From contig CAMOLN010000002.1 of NCBI GenBank assembly GCA_946618745.1, forward strand, positions 1-17,424: 17,424 bases of DNA. The letters run 5' to 3'. The translations under genes were made by a program, and so were the position numbers. The stretch comes from an uncultured Alphaproteobacteria bacterium (GTDB lineage Bacteria; Pseudomonadota; Alphaproteobacteria; RF32; CAG-239). This document shows, piece after piece, positions 1 to 7,066 of the stretch (its first letter is position 1; each line of letters begins with the position of its first letter). The notes beneath the pieces are model-generated. The model did not search any database. It was not told the DNA's origin and was given only the letters and a program-made list of their open reading frames with translations.

Positions 1-58
1 TTAATAATATATCAATTTTGCAAAAATCCAATAGTTATTTATTATTTGCCCAAGTTAT

Positions 59-1192
59 TTATTCATTTACCGAAAGTTGAGGCGGAGAAGAATCTTGAGA
101 TGAATTTTCCAATTCGATAGATTCAATTTTTTGAATTTTGCGATTGATTTTTCCGGATGATATTTTTATTTGGTCGATATCATCACAAGCTTGTTTGAAG
201 TGGCGATCAAGATTGGTAATACGATCATCAAGGCGGCTGATATCTTCGGTTAAAGAAATTACTTCTTTTTGAATAACGCCGGCTTGTTCACGCATATGTG
301 CATCTTTGAGAATCGCACGGATAGTGTTGAGTGTAGCCATTAAAGTAGTCGGAGAAACAATCCAGACTTTTGATTTATAAGAAGTTTCTACAACATCAAT
401 GAAATTGGCATGTAGTTCTGCATAGATTGCTTCTGAGGGAAGAAACATAAGTGCGGAATCGGCAGTTTCTTCAGAAATGATATATTTTTCAGCAATATCT
501 TTGATGTGTTTAATTACTGAGTTGCGAAAGAATCGCTCTGCTTCAATTTTCTGATTGGTATCAGCAGCATTGCGTAAAGCATAATAACTTTCCAGAGGAA
601 ATTTGGCGTCAATTACGATCGGTCCGGGAGGATTTGGTAAGCGCAAAAGGCAATCAGCACGTTTGCCATTGGAGAGCATAGCTTGAAAATTGTAAATATT
701 CGGAGGTAAAATTGATGTAACCAAATCGTTGAGTTGGATCTCACCGAATGCTCCGCGTGCTTGTTTGTTTGAGAGAACTTCTTGCAAAGATACAACCTGT
801 TCGGATAGAGAGGAAATTTTTTGTTGGGCAACATCTATTTTTACCAATCGTTCTCGTAAGGCTGTAAGTGTTTCATTAGTTTTGAGGTTGCTTTGTAATA
901 TGCCTTCACCGACATTTTTGTTTAAGGCCAAAAGTTTTTCATCAATTATTTTGAGGACAGAATTACGTTGTTCACTGAGTGCGGCGAACAATTGAGTTTG
1001 TGATTGAATATTCATTTCGCCGAGTGCAGCTAATCTTCCGGACAAATCACCCTGCGATTGCAATAACAGTTCACGCATTTTGGATGTTTTAATAAAAAAT
1101 ATAATCATAAGGGCCAAGAATATTAATACTACTATGGCGGAAACAGATATGACGGCGATATTTTCAATTAAAAAATTATTCAGATTTTGCAA
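59..1192 (-). CDS. rmuC: RmuC family DNA recombination protein
   Basis: RmuC proteins are membrane-anchored, coiled-coil proteins with a PD-(D/E)XK nuclease-like fold that limit rearrangement at inverted repeats. One N-terminal membrane helix spans about residues 11-34. A long helical, probably coiled-coil, region follows at about 38-140. The RmuC core starts at KQARGAFGE (143-151) and includes candidate nuclease residues D180, D195 and K197 (IDAKFPLE, 194-201), then VWIVSPTTL (276-284). At 377 aa it is within the usual family range. The start is TTG at 1190-1192: the frame has a stop at 1208-1210 and no ATG before residue 39, which would remove the membrane helix. It overlaps the end of accA by 17 nt, with GGGG about 7 nt upstream, so it is probably translated from the accA transcript. 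Family assignment is firm; molecular activity is inferred. Confidence 0.93.
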   Translation of the reverse strand: MQNLNNFLIENIAVISVSAIVVLIFLALMIIFFIKTSKMRELLLQSQGDLSGRLAALGEMNIQSQTQLFAALSEQRNSVLKIIDEKLLALNKNVGEGILQSNLKTNETLTALRERLVKIDVAQQKISSLSEQVVSLQEVLSNKQARGAFGEIQLNDLVTSILPPNIYNFQAMLSNGKRADCLLRLPNPPGPIVIDAKFPLESYYALRNAADTNQKIEAERFFRNSVIKHIKDIAEKYIISEETADSALMFLPSEAIYAELHANFIDVVETSYKSKVWIVSPTTLMATLNTIRAILKDAHMREQAGVIQKEVISLTEDISRLDDRITNLDRHFKQACDDIDQIKISSGKINRKIQKIESIELENSSQDSSPPQLSVNE

Positions 1193-2150
1193 ATTTGCGC
1201 CCCATTTTCATAAATTTATCTGTACGTTTTCTTTTTAATTCATTACCATTAAAAGACGATAATTCCTGCAGGTGACGAAATATGACATCCCCGGTACGAT
1301 TAATGGTTTCGGTATGGTTGCGATGCGCTCCTCCTACGGGTTCGGCAATAATTTCATCAATAATTCCGAATTTACGCAAGTCTTGAGCCGTAAGATGCAG
1401 AGCTTCGGTAGCTTCTTTGACTTTGTCAGGGGATCTCCAGAGAATCGATGCGCATCCTTCAGGTGAGATGACCGAATAAATAGCATGTTCCAGCATGAGA
1501 ATACGGTTGGCTGTGGCAATAGCAATAGCCCCTCCCGAACCACCTTCGCCGATAATGGTTGAAATCATAGGGACTTTAAGATTGAGACAGCGTTCAATAC
1601 TAGATGCAATGGCTTGTGCTTGTCCTCGTTCTTCAGCGTCAACACCGGGAAAAGCTCCTGAAGTATCAACAAAGCTTATAATCGGCACATTAAAATGATC
1701 AGCCAAATCCATAAGTCTTTGGGCTTTACGATAGCCTTCGGGTTTAGCCATACCAAAATTATGTTTCATGCGTGTATCTAAATCATGGCCTTTTTCTTGT
1801 CCCATAACCACAACTGTTTGACCGCGAAAACGTCCTATGCCGCCGATTAACGCATTGTCGTCGGCAAATGCTCGATCACCGCTTAACATAGTAAAATCAG
1901 TGATTAATCCTTGGAGATAATCCATGGTGTGAGGACGATTAGCATGACGAGCGATTTGAGTTTTTTGCCAAGGTGTAAGTTTGGAATAAGTGTTTTTCAG
2001 TAAACGTTCCAATTTTGTTTGCAAACGAGCGATTTCTGTATCAAAATTAAGATTATCGCTGTTTTCAAGTTGTTGAAGATGTTTAATACGATCTTCCACT
2101 TCATTGATGTTTTTTTCAAAATCAAGATTTACCGTTACCGAATCACTCAT
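1176..2150 (-). CDS. accA: Acetyl-CoA carboxylase, carboxyltransferase subunit alpha
   Basis: AccA pairs with AccD to transfer the carboxyl group from biotin-carrier AccB to acetyl-CoA, giving malonyl-CoA, the first committed step of fatty acid synthesis in the cytoplasm. The 324-aa protein has the expected length. It shows the N-terminal helical arm (about 10-60), the crotonase-like core with GGIGRFRGQ (103-111), MGQEKGHD (116-123), VDTSGAFPG (161-169), the GEGGSGGA oxyanion-type loop (201-208) and SPEGCASILW (229-238), and the usual basic C-terminal tail ending near MKMGRKF. The ATG at 2148-2150 has AGAG-type complementarity 6-9 nt upstream. It is the first gene of a minus-strand pair with rmuC and is divergent from the 2319 gene. 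accD is not in the window, as is common. Confidence 0.98.
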   Translation of the reverse strand: MSDSVTVNLDFEKNINEVEDRIKHLQQLENSDNLNFDTEIARLQTKLERLLKNTYSKLTPWQKTQIARHANRPHTMDYLQGLITDFTMLSGDRAFADDNALIGGIGRFRGQTVVVMGQEKGHDLDTRMKHNFGMAKPEGYRKAQRLMDLADHFNVPIISFVDTSGAFPGVDAEERGQAQAIASSIERCLNLKVPMISTIIGEGGSGGAIAIATANRILMLEHAIYSVISPEGCASILWRSPDKVKEATEALHLTAQDLRKFGIIDEIIAEPVGGAHRNHTETINRTGDVIFRHLQELSSFNGNELKRKRTDKFMKMGRKFAKSE

Positions 2151-2171
2151 GTTTTTCTCTTAGTTGTTGGT

Positions 2172-2180
2172 TATATAACA
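2172..2180 (-). promoter_or_regulatory. Possible extended -10 promoter of accA-rmuC
   Basis: Read on the minus strand this is TGTTATATA, a TGn extended -10 followed by a 4/6 match to TATAAT, about 22 bases before the accA start. No convincing -35 lies 17 bases upstream. In such AT-rich DNA it could be chance. Confidence 0.3.
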
Positions 2181-2252
2181 TTTTTACTTTAATACTGTTT
2201 TTTATAAATTACCACTATATTTTTGTTTTTGTGTAAGAAGAAGTAAAATTTG

Positions 2253-2280
2253 TTGGCAAAAAAATAATATTGATTATCAT
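2253..2280 (+). promoter_or_regulatory. Sigma-70-like promoter for the 2319-yejA-yejB unit
   Basis: TTGGCA at 2253-2258 (5/6 to TTGACA) and TATCAT at 2275-2280 (5/6 to TATAAT) are separated by 16 bases. Transcription would start near 2287, leaving a leader of about 30 bases that holds AAGGAA before the 2319 start. The -10 overlaps a short dyad, TGATTATCA (2271-2279), which might be an operator. It is the only good promoter seen for the three plus-strand genes that follow. Confidence 0.5.
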
Positions 2281-2318
2281 AAAAGGAAAGTTTTTGTTAA
2301 AAAATAAGGAAAAATAAA

Positions 2319-3350
2319 ATGTTAATTGTCGGTTTGTTCGGTGTAGTATTTTTATCGGTTTTTTGGGGTGTTGCGGCATGGTATTTTGTTACAATGTCAT
2401 TGAACGGGATATCTTTTTTTGATGCCGGAATATTGAATATTATACTTTACGGGCTTTTCATTTGTTTGCCATTATTTGTAATTTGGTGGATATACGGACA
2501 AATTTGCCAAACGCTATATGGCCGTAAAGTTTCTTCACAATTACAAAAATTGTTTGCACAGATGAAAAAAAATCAGGAATATTCCGATTTATTGGCAAGG
2601 ATAATGCTGGGTAGCGAGCAAAATCAGAAAAATGCTTTTGAACTTAATCGATTTGATTTGTTATTGGCTGATTTGAATGAGTTGCTCAGCGATTTTATAA
2701 CCAGACAAAGGTTAGCATCTGAGGATCAAATAGAATATTTATGGACTAAGGTTCAGAATGGTGGAAAATGGTCATTCGGCAAAGTTATTATTGAGAATTT
2801 TAATCGACAGCCTAATTTTAAGCAAAAGGTGTTGGTTAATGTATTGGCTGATAATGTGTTGTCAGGCACTGTTTTGGAATTTTGCGCTCGCTATCAAAGA
2901 ATAGTTCAGCTATTAGAGAAATATGATAAGGAAAAAGTATTTTTGGATATGTTGGAAACCGGAGTTATGGGAAAAGTGTTTGCCATTATGGCTCCAATAG
3001 CCGGAGAAATAAGACGCTCGCGAGAAGGAGGATATGTGCAGACGCAGGTTCCCGTTCAGGAAAGAGAGCCGAGTGCTGTTTCGGACAGTAATTATAAAGA
3101 TAGTTTTTCGATGGCTTTAGAACGTAGTTTCGGCAAAGAAGCTTCGTTGAGTAATTCAATGGAAAAAGATAAAGATGGAATAAGATTTTTTGATGATAAT
3201 GAAGATGATTTGTCTGAAACACAAAAAACAATAAATTCTTTGAAAAAAGAATGGCAAGAGAAAGATACAGCCAGCAGTCAAAAAGATAAAATTGACGATT
3301 TAACTTATCCTTTCGGCGGTTGGAGCGATGAACAGAATTATAAAAATTAG
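2319..3350 (+). CDS. Unknown membrane protein with two N-terminal helices, coupled to yejAB
   Basis: I do not recognise a family for this 343-aa protein. Two strongly hydrophobic helices occupy about residues 3-25 and 38-60, so both ends probably lie on the same, likely cytoplasmic, side. A soluble, mostly helical domain follows (about 70-240), with tryptophans in LWTKVQ and GGKWSFGK and a conserved-looking stretch rich in Leu, Val and charged residues ending near KVFAIMAPI. The last hundred residues are polar, acidic and Lys-rich, and look disordered. The start is ATG with AAGGAA 8-9 nt upstream. The end overlaps yejA by 23 nt, implying co-transcription and perhaps translational coupling. 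A link to peptide uptake is suggested only by position. Codon and base use match the neighbours, so nothing points to recent transfer. Confidence 0.8.
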   Translation: MLIVGLFGVVFLSVFWGVAAWYFVTMSLNGISFFDAGILNIILYGLFICLPLFVIWWIYGQICQTLYGRKVSSQLQKLFAQMKKNQEYSDLLARIMLGSEQNQKNAFELNRFDLLLADLNELLSDFITRQRLASEDQIEYLWTKVQNGGKWSFGKVIIENFNRQPNFKQKVLVNVLADNVLSGTVLEFCARYQRIVQLLEKYDKEKVFLDMLETGVMGKVFAIMAPIAGEIRRSREGGYVQTQVPVQEREPSAVSDSNYKDSFSMALERSFGKEASLSNSMEKDKDGIRFFDDNEDDLSETQKTINSLKKEWQEKDTASSQKDKIDDLTYPFGGWSDEQNYKN

Positions 3351-5130
3351 TTGGATATTAATTATAGCTTGTTTTTTGAGTGTGGCTGACGGTGAAGCCA
3401 GATTGGTTGACAGCTTGTCTTTATATGGTGCGCCTAAATATCCTGTCGGATTCAGCCATTTTGATTTTGTTAATGCCAATGCTCCGAAAGGCGGAAGTTT
3501 AGTTTTGCCGGCTTATGGCAGTTTTGATAATTTTAATCCTTATATTTTTAGAGGGATTGCTTTTAGTGACGGAGATGATTTGACTTTAGAAAGTTTAGGG
3601 TATTCTCCGGCTGATGATATAGCTACTGCTTATCCGTTGTTGGCTAAAAAATTTGAATTGAGCAAAGATGGAAGTTTTGTAGGATTTGTATTGGATGAAA
3701 AAGCTGAGTTCAGTGACGGATCGCCGGTTACGGCTGATGATGTTATTTTCAGTTTTAAGTCTTTGATTGAAAAAGGTTCGCCGGTTTATAAAATATATTA
3801 TGCTGATGTAGAGCGGGTTGAAAAGGTTAATACGAGACAAGTGAGATTTTATTTTAAGCAAGGAATATCAAATCGCGAATTACCGCTTATTTTAACGCGT
3901 TTTAAGATATTTTCGGCTAAAGATTTTGCCAATAAAGATTTTGCAACGCCGTCGTTGGTTCCGCCTTTGGGGAGCGGACCTTATGTTATTGCAAAATTTG
4001 AACCTAACAAATTTGTAGAACTGAGAAGAAATGAAAAATATTGGGGAAAAGATTTAGCAACAAGACGAGGATTTTTTAATTTTGATAGAATAAGGTTTGA
4101 TTTTTATCAAGATACTACGGTTACGTTGCAAGCTTTGTTTTCGGAAAGTATTGATGCAAGAGAAGAGTATATAGCCAAGATTTGGGCCAGCGGTTATAAT
4201 AATAAAAAAATTGCGGATGGGACAATAATTAAGGAAGAGATGGAGCATAATAATCCGGCAGTTTTGCAATTTTTTGGGTTTAATACAAGATTACCAAAGT
4301 TGCAAGACAGACGCGTGCGTAAGGCCATCGGTTTAGCTTTTAATTTTGATTGGGCTAATAAAAAGTTGTTTTATAGTCAATACAAGCGGATATACAGTGT
4401 GTTCAGTAATACTGATTTTGCAGCAGAAGGATTGCCGGAAGGTGATGAAAAAGAAATTTTGTTGAAATTGAAAGACAATGTTCCGGAAAGTGTCTTTAAG
4501 GAGAAATTTGTTTTACCGGATAATTCAAGTGCCGAAAAATTGCGTCATAATTTAAAAGAAGCTGTTTTATTGTTAGAAGATGCCGGATATGGTTTTAGAA
4601 ACGGAAAAATGGTAAATTTAAAAACACAGGAGCCTTTAGAAATTGAGGTTTTGAGTAATGCGGCAAACGGATCTTCGTTTACAAGAGTGATGTTACCTTT
4701 TATCGATAATTTGGCAAAGATAGGAATTAAGCTGATTTTTCGCAATTTAGAAGTTAATGTATTTAAGAATCGTCTGGATAAGTTTGATTTTGAGATGGCT
4801 ATTTTGTCATATAGAATGAGCAATATGCCGGGAAACGAGCAGCGAGAAATATGGGGGTCGGAAGCGGCTGATGTGATAGGATCTTATAATTTTTTAGGTG
4901 TAAAGAATGAAGCTATTGATAAAATAATTGATGGGATGATTGCAACTCATAATGCTAATAAATATAAGGCTTATGTAAAAGCTTTAGATCGAGTGATAAT
5001 GCATGAATATTATTTTATTCCACAATGGTATTCATCTCATGATCGGGTTGCTTATAATAAGAAATTGAAACATCCGCAAAGTGGTGTTAAGACAGGTTTT
5101 GATATATACACATGGTGGATTGAGGAGTAA
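3328..5130 (+). CDS. yejA: Periplasmic oligopeptide-binding protein of an ABC importer, YejA-like
   Basis: This is a family 5 extracellular solute-binding protein, the periplasmic receptor that hands peptides (microcin C in E. coli) to the YejBEF importer. Residues 1 to about 24 form a Sec signal peptide: basic start MNRIIK, hydrophobic core, then small residues near A20-A24. The mature N-terminus carries NAPKGGSLVLPAYGSFDNFNPY-type family sequence (51-72, quoted in part), a DGSPVTADDV motif typical of the family, and the segment around residues 330-370 with FDWANKKLFY, characteristic of YejA. It ends with IPQWYSSHDRVAY and a Trp-rich tail. The 600-aa length is normal. ATG 3328 lies inside the preceding gene, with GGAG a few bases upstream. 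yejB follows after 4 nt. The exact substrate cannot be read from sequence. Confidence 0.93.
   Translation: MNRIIKISWILIIACFLSVADGEARLVDSLSLYGAPKYPVGFSHFDFVNANAPKGGSLVLPAYGSFDNFNPYIFRGIAFSDGDDLTLESLGYSPADDIATAYPLLAKKFELSKDGSFVGFVLDEKAEFSDGSPVTADDVIFSFKSLIEKGSPVYKIYYADVERVEKVNTRQVRFYFKQGISNRELPLILTRFKIFSAKDFANKDFATPSLVPPLGSGPYVIAKFEPNKFVELRRNEKYWGKDLATRRGFFNFDRIRFDFYQDTTVTLQALFSESIDAREEYIAKIWASGYNNKKIADGTIIKEEMEHNNPAVLQFFGFNTRLPKLQDRRVRKAIGLAFNFDWANKKLFYSQYKRIYSVFSNTDFAAEGLPEGDEKEILLKLKDNVPESVFKEKFVLPDNSSAEKLRHNLKEAVLLLEDAGYGFRNGKMVNLKTQEPLEIEVLSNAANGSSFTRVMLPFIDNLAKIGIKLIFRNLEVNVFKNRLDKFDFEMAILSYRMSNMPGNEQREIWGSEAADVIGSYNFLGVKNEAIDKIIDGMIATHNANKYKAYVKALDRVIMHEYYFIPQWYSSHDRVAYNKKLKHPQSGVKTGFDIYTWWIEE
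5122..5127 (+). promoter_or_regulatory. Ribosome binding site deciding the yejB start
   Basis: GAGGAG lies 7 bases before ATG 5135, inside the last codons of yejA. An in-frame ATG at 5081 exists but would extend YejB by 18 polar residues within yejA and lacks a comparable site, so 5135 is preferred. Confidence 0.75.
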
Positions 5131-5134
5131 GATT

Positions 5135-6208
5135 ATGCGAAATTATCTTATAAGAAGGCTGTTGTTGATACCGGTTACGTTATTGGGAATATTAGCGCTT
5201 AATTTTGCGATAATTCAATTTGCTCCAGGGGGGCCGGTTGAATATGTGTTGGCACAATATCAAGGAATTAATACCGATGCGACATCTTCGATTTCCGGTA
5301 AGGCAACAACAATTGATAATAAGAGTTCGGGGCATTATCAAGGGGCATCAGGTGTTCCCGACGAATTGGTAAAAGCTTTGGAAAAACAATTCGGGTTTGA
5401 TAAGCCGGCTTGGGAACGCTTTGTAATTATGATAAAAGATTATGCAATGTTTAATTTTGGTAAAAGTTTTTATCAGGATAAGAGTGTGTGGCAGTTAATT
5501 AAAGAGAAAATGCCGGTTTCTATATCACTGGGTTTGTGGTCAACATTGATAATTTATTTGATAGCTATTCCGTTGGGAATTAAAAAAGCTGTGCAAGATG
5601 GATCAAGGTTTGATTTGGTAACTTCTTTTTTGGTGGTGTTTGGTTCGGCAATACCGGTATTTTTGTTTGCAGTGGCATTGATAGTGTTGTTTGCGGGAGG
5701 AAATTATTTAAATTGGTTTCCTTTACATGGTTTAACTTCGGAAAATTGGGAAGAATTATCAATTATAGGAAAAGTTAAAGATTATTTTTGGCATATAACT
5801 TTACCTGTTACAGTGATGGTTATAGGCGGATTTGCTTCATTGACAATGCTTACAAAAAATTCATTTTTGGATGAGATAAATAAGCCTTATGTTTTGACTG
5901 CGCGAGCAAAAGGATTGAGTGATAACGAAGTTCTCTATAAGCATGTTTTTCGCAACGCAATGTTGTTAGTAATATCAGGGTTTCCGTCATTATTAATAAA
6001 AATGTTATTTACCGGTTCATTATTAATTGAGGTAATTTTTTCGTTGAATGGTTTGGGTTTATTAGGATACCAATCAATTATGACGCGAGATTATCCGGTT
6101 GTGTTCGGAACAATGTATATTTTTGCATTGTTGGGATTGGTTTTGAAATTGGTATCCGATATAACTTATTGTTTAATTGATCCGCGGATTAATTTTGATG
6201 CAAAATAA
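5135..6208 (+). CDS. yejB: ABC transporter permease, YejB-like
   Basis: This is an inner-membrane permease of the peptide/nickel importer class and should pair with YejE to form the channel fed by YejA. The 357-aa protein is close to E. coli YejB in length. It begins MRNYLIRRLLLIPVT, the classic DppB/YejB opening, with a first helix at about 9-29 and FAPGGPVE next. A hydrophilic periplasmic loop (about 45-100) is followed by five more hydrophobic segments. The EAA-type loop that docks on the ATPase is seen as TARAKGLS (255-262) followed by HVFRNA, and the C-terminus is CLIDPRINFD. The gene starts 4 nt after yejA. Unusually, no yejE or yejF follows: a hairpin and a convergent gene come next, so the second permease and ATPase must be encoded elsewhere or be shared. 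Confidence 0.93.
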   Translation: MRNYLIRRLLLIPVTLLGILALNFAIIQFAPGGPVEYVLAQYQGINTDATSSISGKATTIDNKSSGHYQGASGVPDELVKALEKQFGFDKPAWERFVIMIKDYAMFNFGKSFYQDKSVWQLIKEKMPVSISLGLWSTLIIYLIAIPLGIKKAVQDGSRFDLVTSFLVVFGSAIPVFLFAVALIVLFAGGNYLNWFPLHGLTSENWEELSIIGKVKDYFWHITLPVTVMVIGGFASLTMLTKNSFLDEINKPYVLTARAKGLSDNEVLYKHVFRNAMLLVISGFPSLLIKMLFTGSLLIEVIFSLNGLGLLGYQSIMTRDYPVVFGTMYIFALLGLVLKLVSDITYCLIDPRINFDAK

Positions 6209-6210
6209 AT

Positions 6211-6240
6211 CAAACCCCGAATCTGTAAATTCGGGGTTTG
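6211..6240. terminator. Hairpin between convergent yejB and the Bax inhibitor gene
   Basis: A perfect 12-bp stem pairs CAAACCCCGAAT (6211-6222) with 6229-6240 around a 6-base loop, and lies between two convergent stop codons. On the minus strand it is followed by a T-rich run (ATTTATTTTG), making a proper intrinsic terminator for the 6254-6976 gene. On the plus strand the stem is followed by A5G4 rather than T, so termination of yejAB would be less efficient or would depend on the same stem acting bidirectionally. Confidence 0.8.
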
Positions 6241-6253
6241 AAAAAGGGGTTGT

Positions 6254-6976
6254 TTAACGTCGATCGCCTAAAAAACGAAGCAAATACAAGAATAAGTTGA
6301 TGAAATCAAGATATAGTTGAAGGGCTCCGCTTAAAGCTTTTTTAGAAGATATTTCATTGTCATCACTCGGGTGATACATTAGTTTCAGAGTTTGAGTGTC
6401 ATAAGCAGTGAGACCGCTAAAGATTACTACACCGATAACAGATAAAGCCCAATCAAATCCGCTGCTTTTAACAAAAATATTGACCAACATAGCAATAATA
6501 AGACCAATTAAGCCCATTCGCAGAAAAGCCCCCATGCCTGTCAGATCGCGCTTGGTGGTGTATCCCCAAAGGCTTAATCCGCCGAAAGCACCGGCAGAAA
6601 TTAGAAATACTCGGGTAAGACTGGCGCCGGTATAAAGTAATAAAATCGGGGTTAAGCTTACTCCCATAACGGCGGCATAGCACCAAAAGAGAAGGCTAAC
6701 TTGCGTTGCAGTTCCTCGACTTAAAACCCAACCAAAGGCAAAAACCATAATTAAGGGAGCTATGAAGGCAACCCATCCCAAAACGGACAAAGCGGCTCCG
6801 CCTTCGGGGGTAATATTGAAAAATATTCCCAGCAGTGAAGTGTTAACTATAAGCCATGCGGAAAGAGCGGTAAGGCATAACCCTGCTGCCATGTAATTAT
6901 ATATTTTTTGCATATAGTTGCGCAAACCGACGTCAATGGATGTCGATGCTGTTTGAGAAAAAGTTTCGTTTTGCAT
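6254..6976 (-). CDS. Bax inhibitor-1/YccA family membrane protein
   Basis: This is a member of the BI-1 (UPF0005, YbhL/YccA-like) family: seven-helix inner-membrane proteins, some of which leak protons or calcium or modulate the FtsH protease. The 240-aa protein has a polar N-terminus of about 25 residues, seven hydrophobic segments and two family signatures near the C-terminus, GLTAYDTQTLK and ALQLYLDFINLFLYLLR. The start chosen is ATG 6974-6976, with AAGGA 8 nt upstream. The in-frame ATG at 6983-6985 overlaps that ribosome binding site and would add only MNI. The gene stands alone between the addA terminator and the convergent hairpin, and has its own promoter. A role in stress tolerance is family knowledge; nothing here specifies it. 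Confidence 0.93.
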   Translation of the reverse strand: MQNETFSQTASTSIDVGLRNYMQKIYNYMAAGLCLTALSAWLIVNTSLLGIFFNITPEGGAALSVLGWVAFIAPLIMVFAFGWVLSRGTATQVSLLFWCYAAVMGVSLTPILLLYTGASLTRVFLISAGAFGGLSLWGYTTKRDLTGMGAFLRMGLIGLIIAMLVNIFVKSSGFDWALSVIGVVIFSGLTAYDTQTLKLMYHPSDDNEISSKKALSGALQLYLDFINLFLYLLRFLGDRR

Positions 6977-6984
6977 AATATTCA

Positions 6985-6989
6985 TCCTT
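6985..6989 (-). promoter_or_regulatory. Ribosome binding site deciding the BI-1 gene start
   Basis: Read on the minus strand this is AAGGA, 8 bases before ATG 6976. It touches the alternative upstream ATG (6985-6983), which it therefore cannot serve. Confidence 0.7.
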
Positions 6990-7010
6990 AAAGTTTATGT
7001 ATTCACTTCT

Positions 7011-7039
7011 AATATAGTTTACGGTTAATTAAAAATCAA
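7011..7039 (-). promoter_or_regulatory. Sigma-70-like promoter of the BI-1 gene
   Basis: Minus strand: TTGATT (7039-7034, 4/6) and TATATT (7016-7011, 5/6) are spaced exactly 17 bases. Transcription would begin near 7004, giving a leader of about 28 bases. The -35 hexamer lies in one arm of the hairpin downstream of addA. Confidence 0.5.
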
Positions 7040-7066
7040 TAAAGGTTTGGTGTTTTTTATTGATTT
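7033..7066 (-). terminator. Putative terminator at the end of addA
   Basis: An 11-bp perfect stem (AAATCAATAAA at 7033-7043 with its complement at 7056-7066) encloses a 12-base loop. It begins inside the addA stop codon and is followed on the minus strand by a short T-rich stretch. The stem is almost all A-T, so it is weak. It is the only candidate terminator for the five-gene run ending at addA. Confidence 0.4.

Noticed and set aside
1..58. Possible end of another gene or terminator at the left edge
   Set aside because: There are only 58 AT-rich bases. An 11-base direct repeat (AGTTATTTATT at 33-43 and 53-63, the second running into the rmuC stop) is visible, but no start with a ribosome binding site and no hairpin. 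The repeat is probably compositional.
5081..5134. Upstream ATG that would extend YejB by 18 residues
   Set aside because: It sits inside yejA without a good ribosome binding site. ATG 5135 follows GAGGAG at ideal distance and gives the standard YejB N-terminus.
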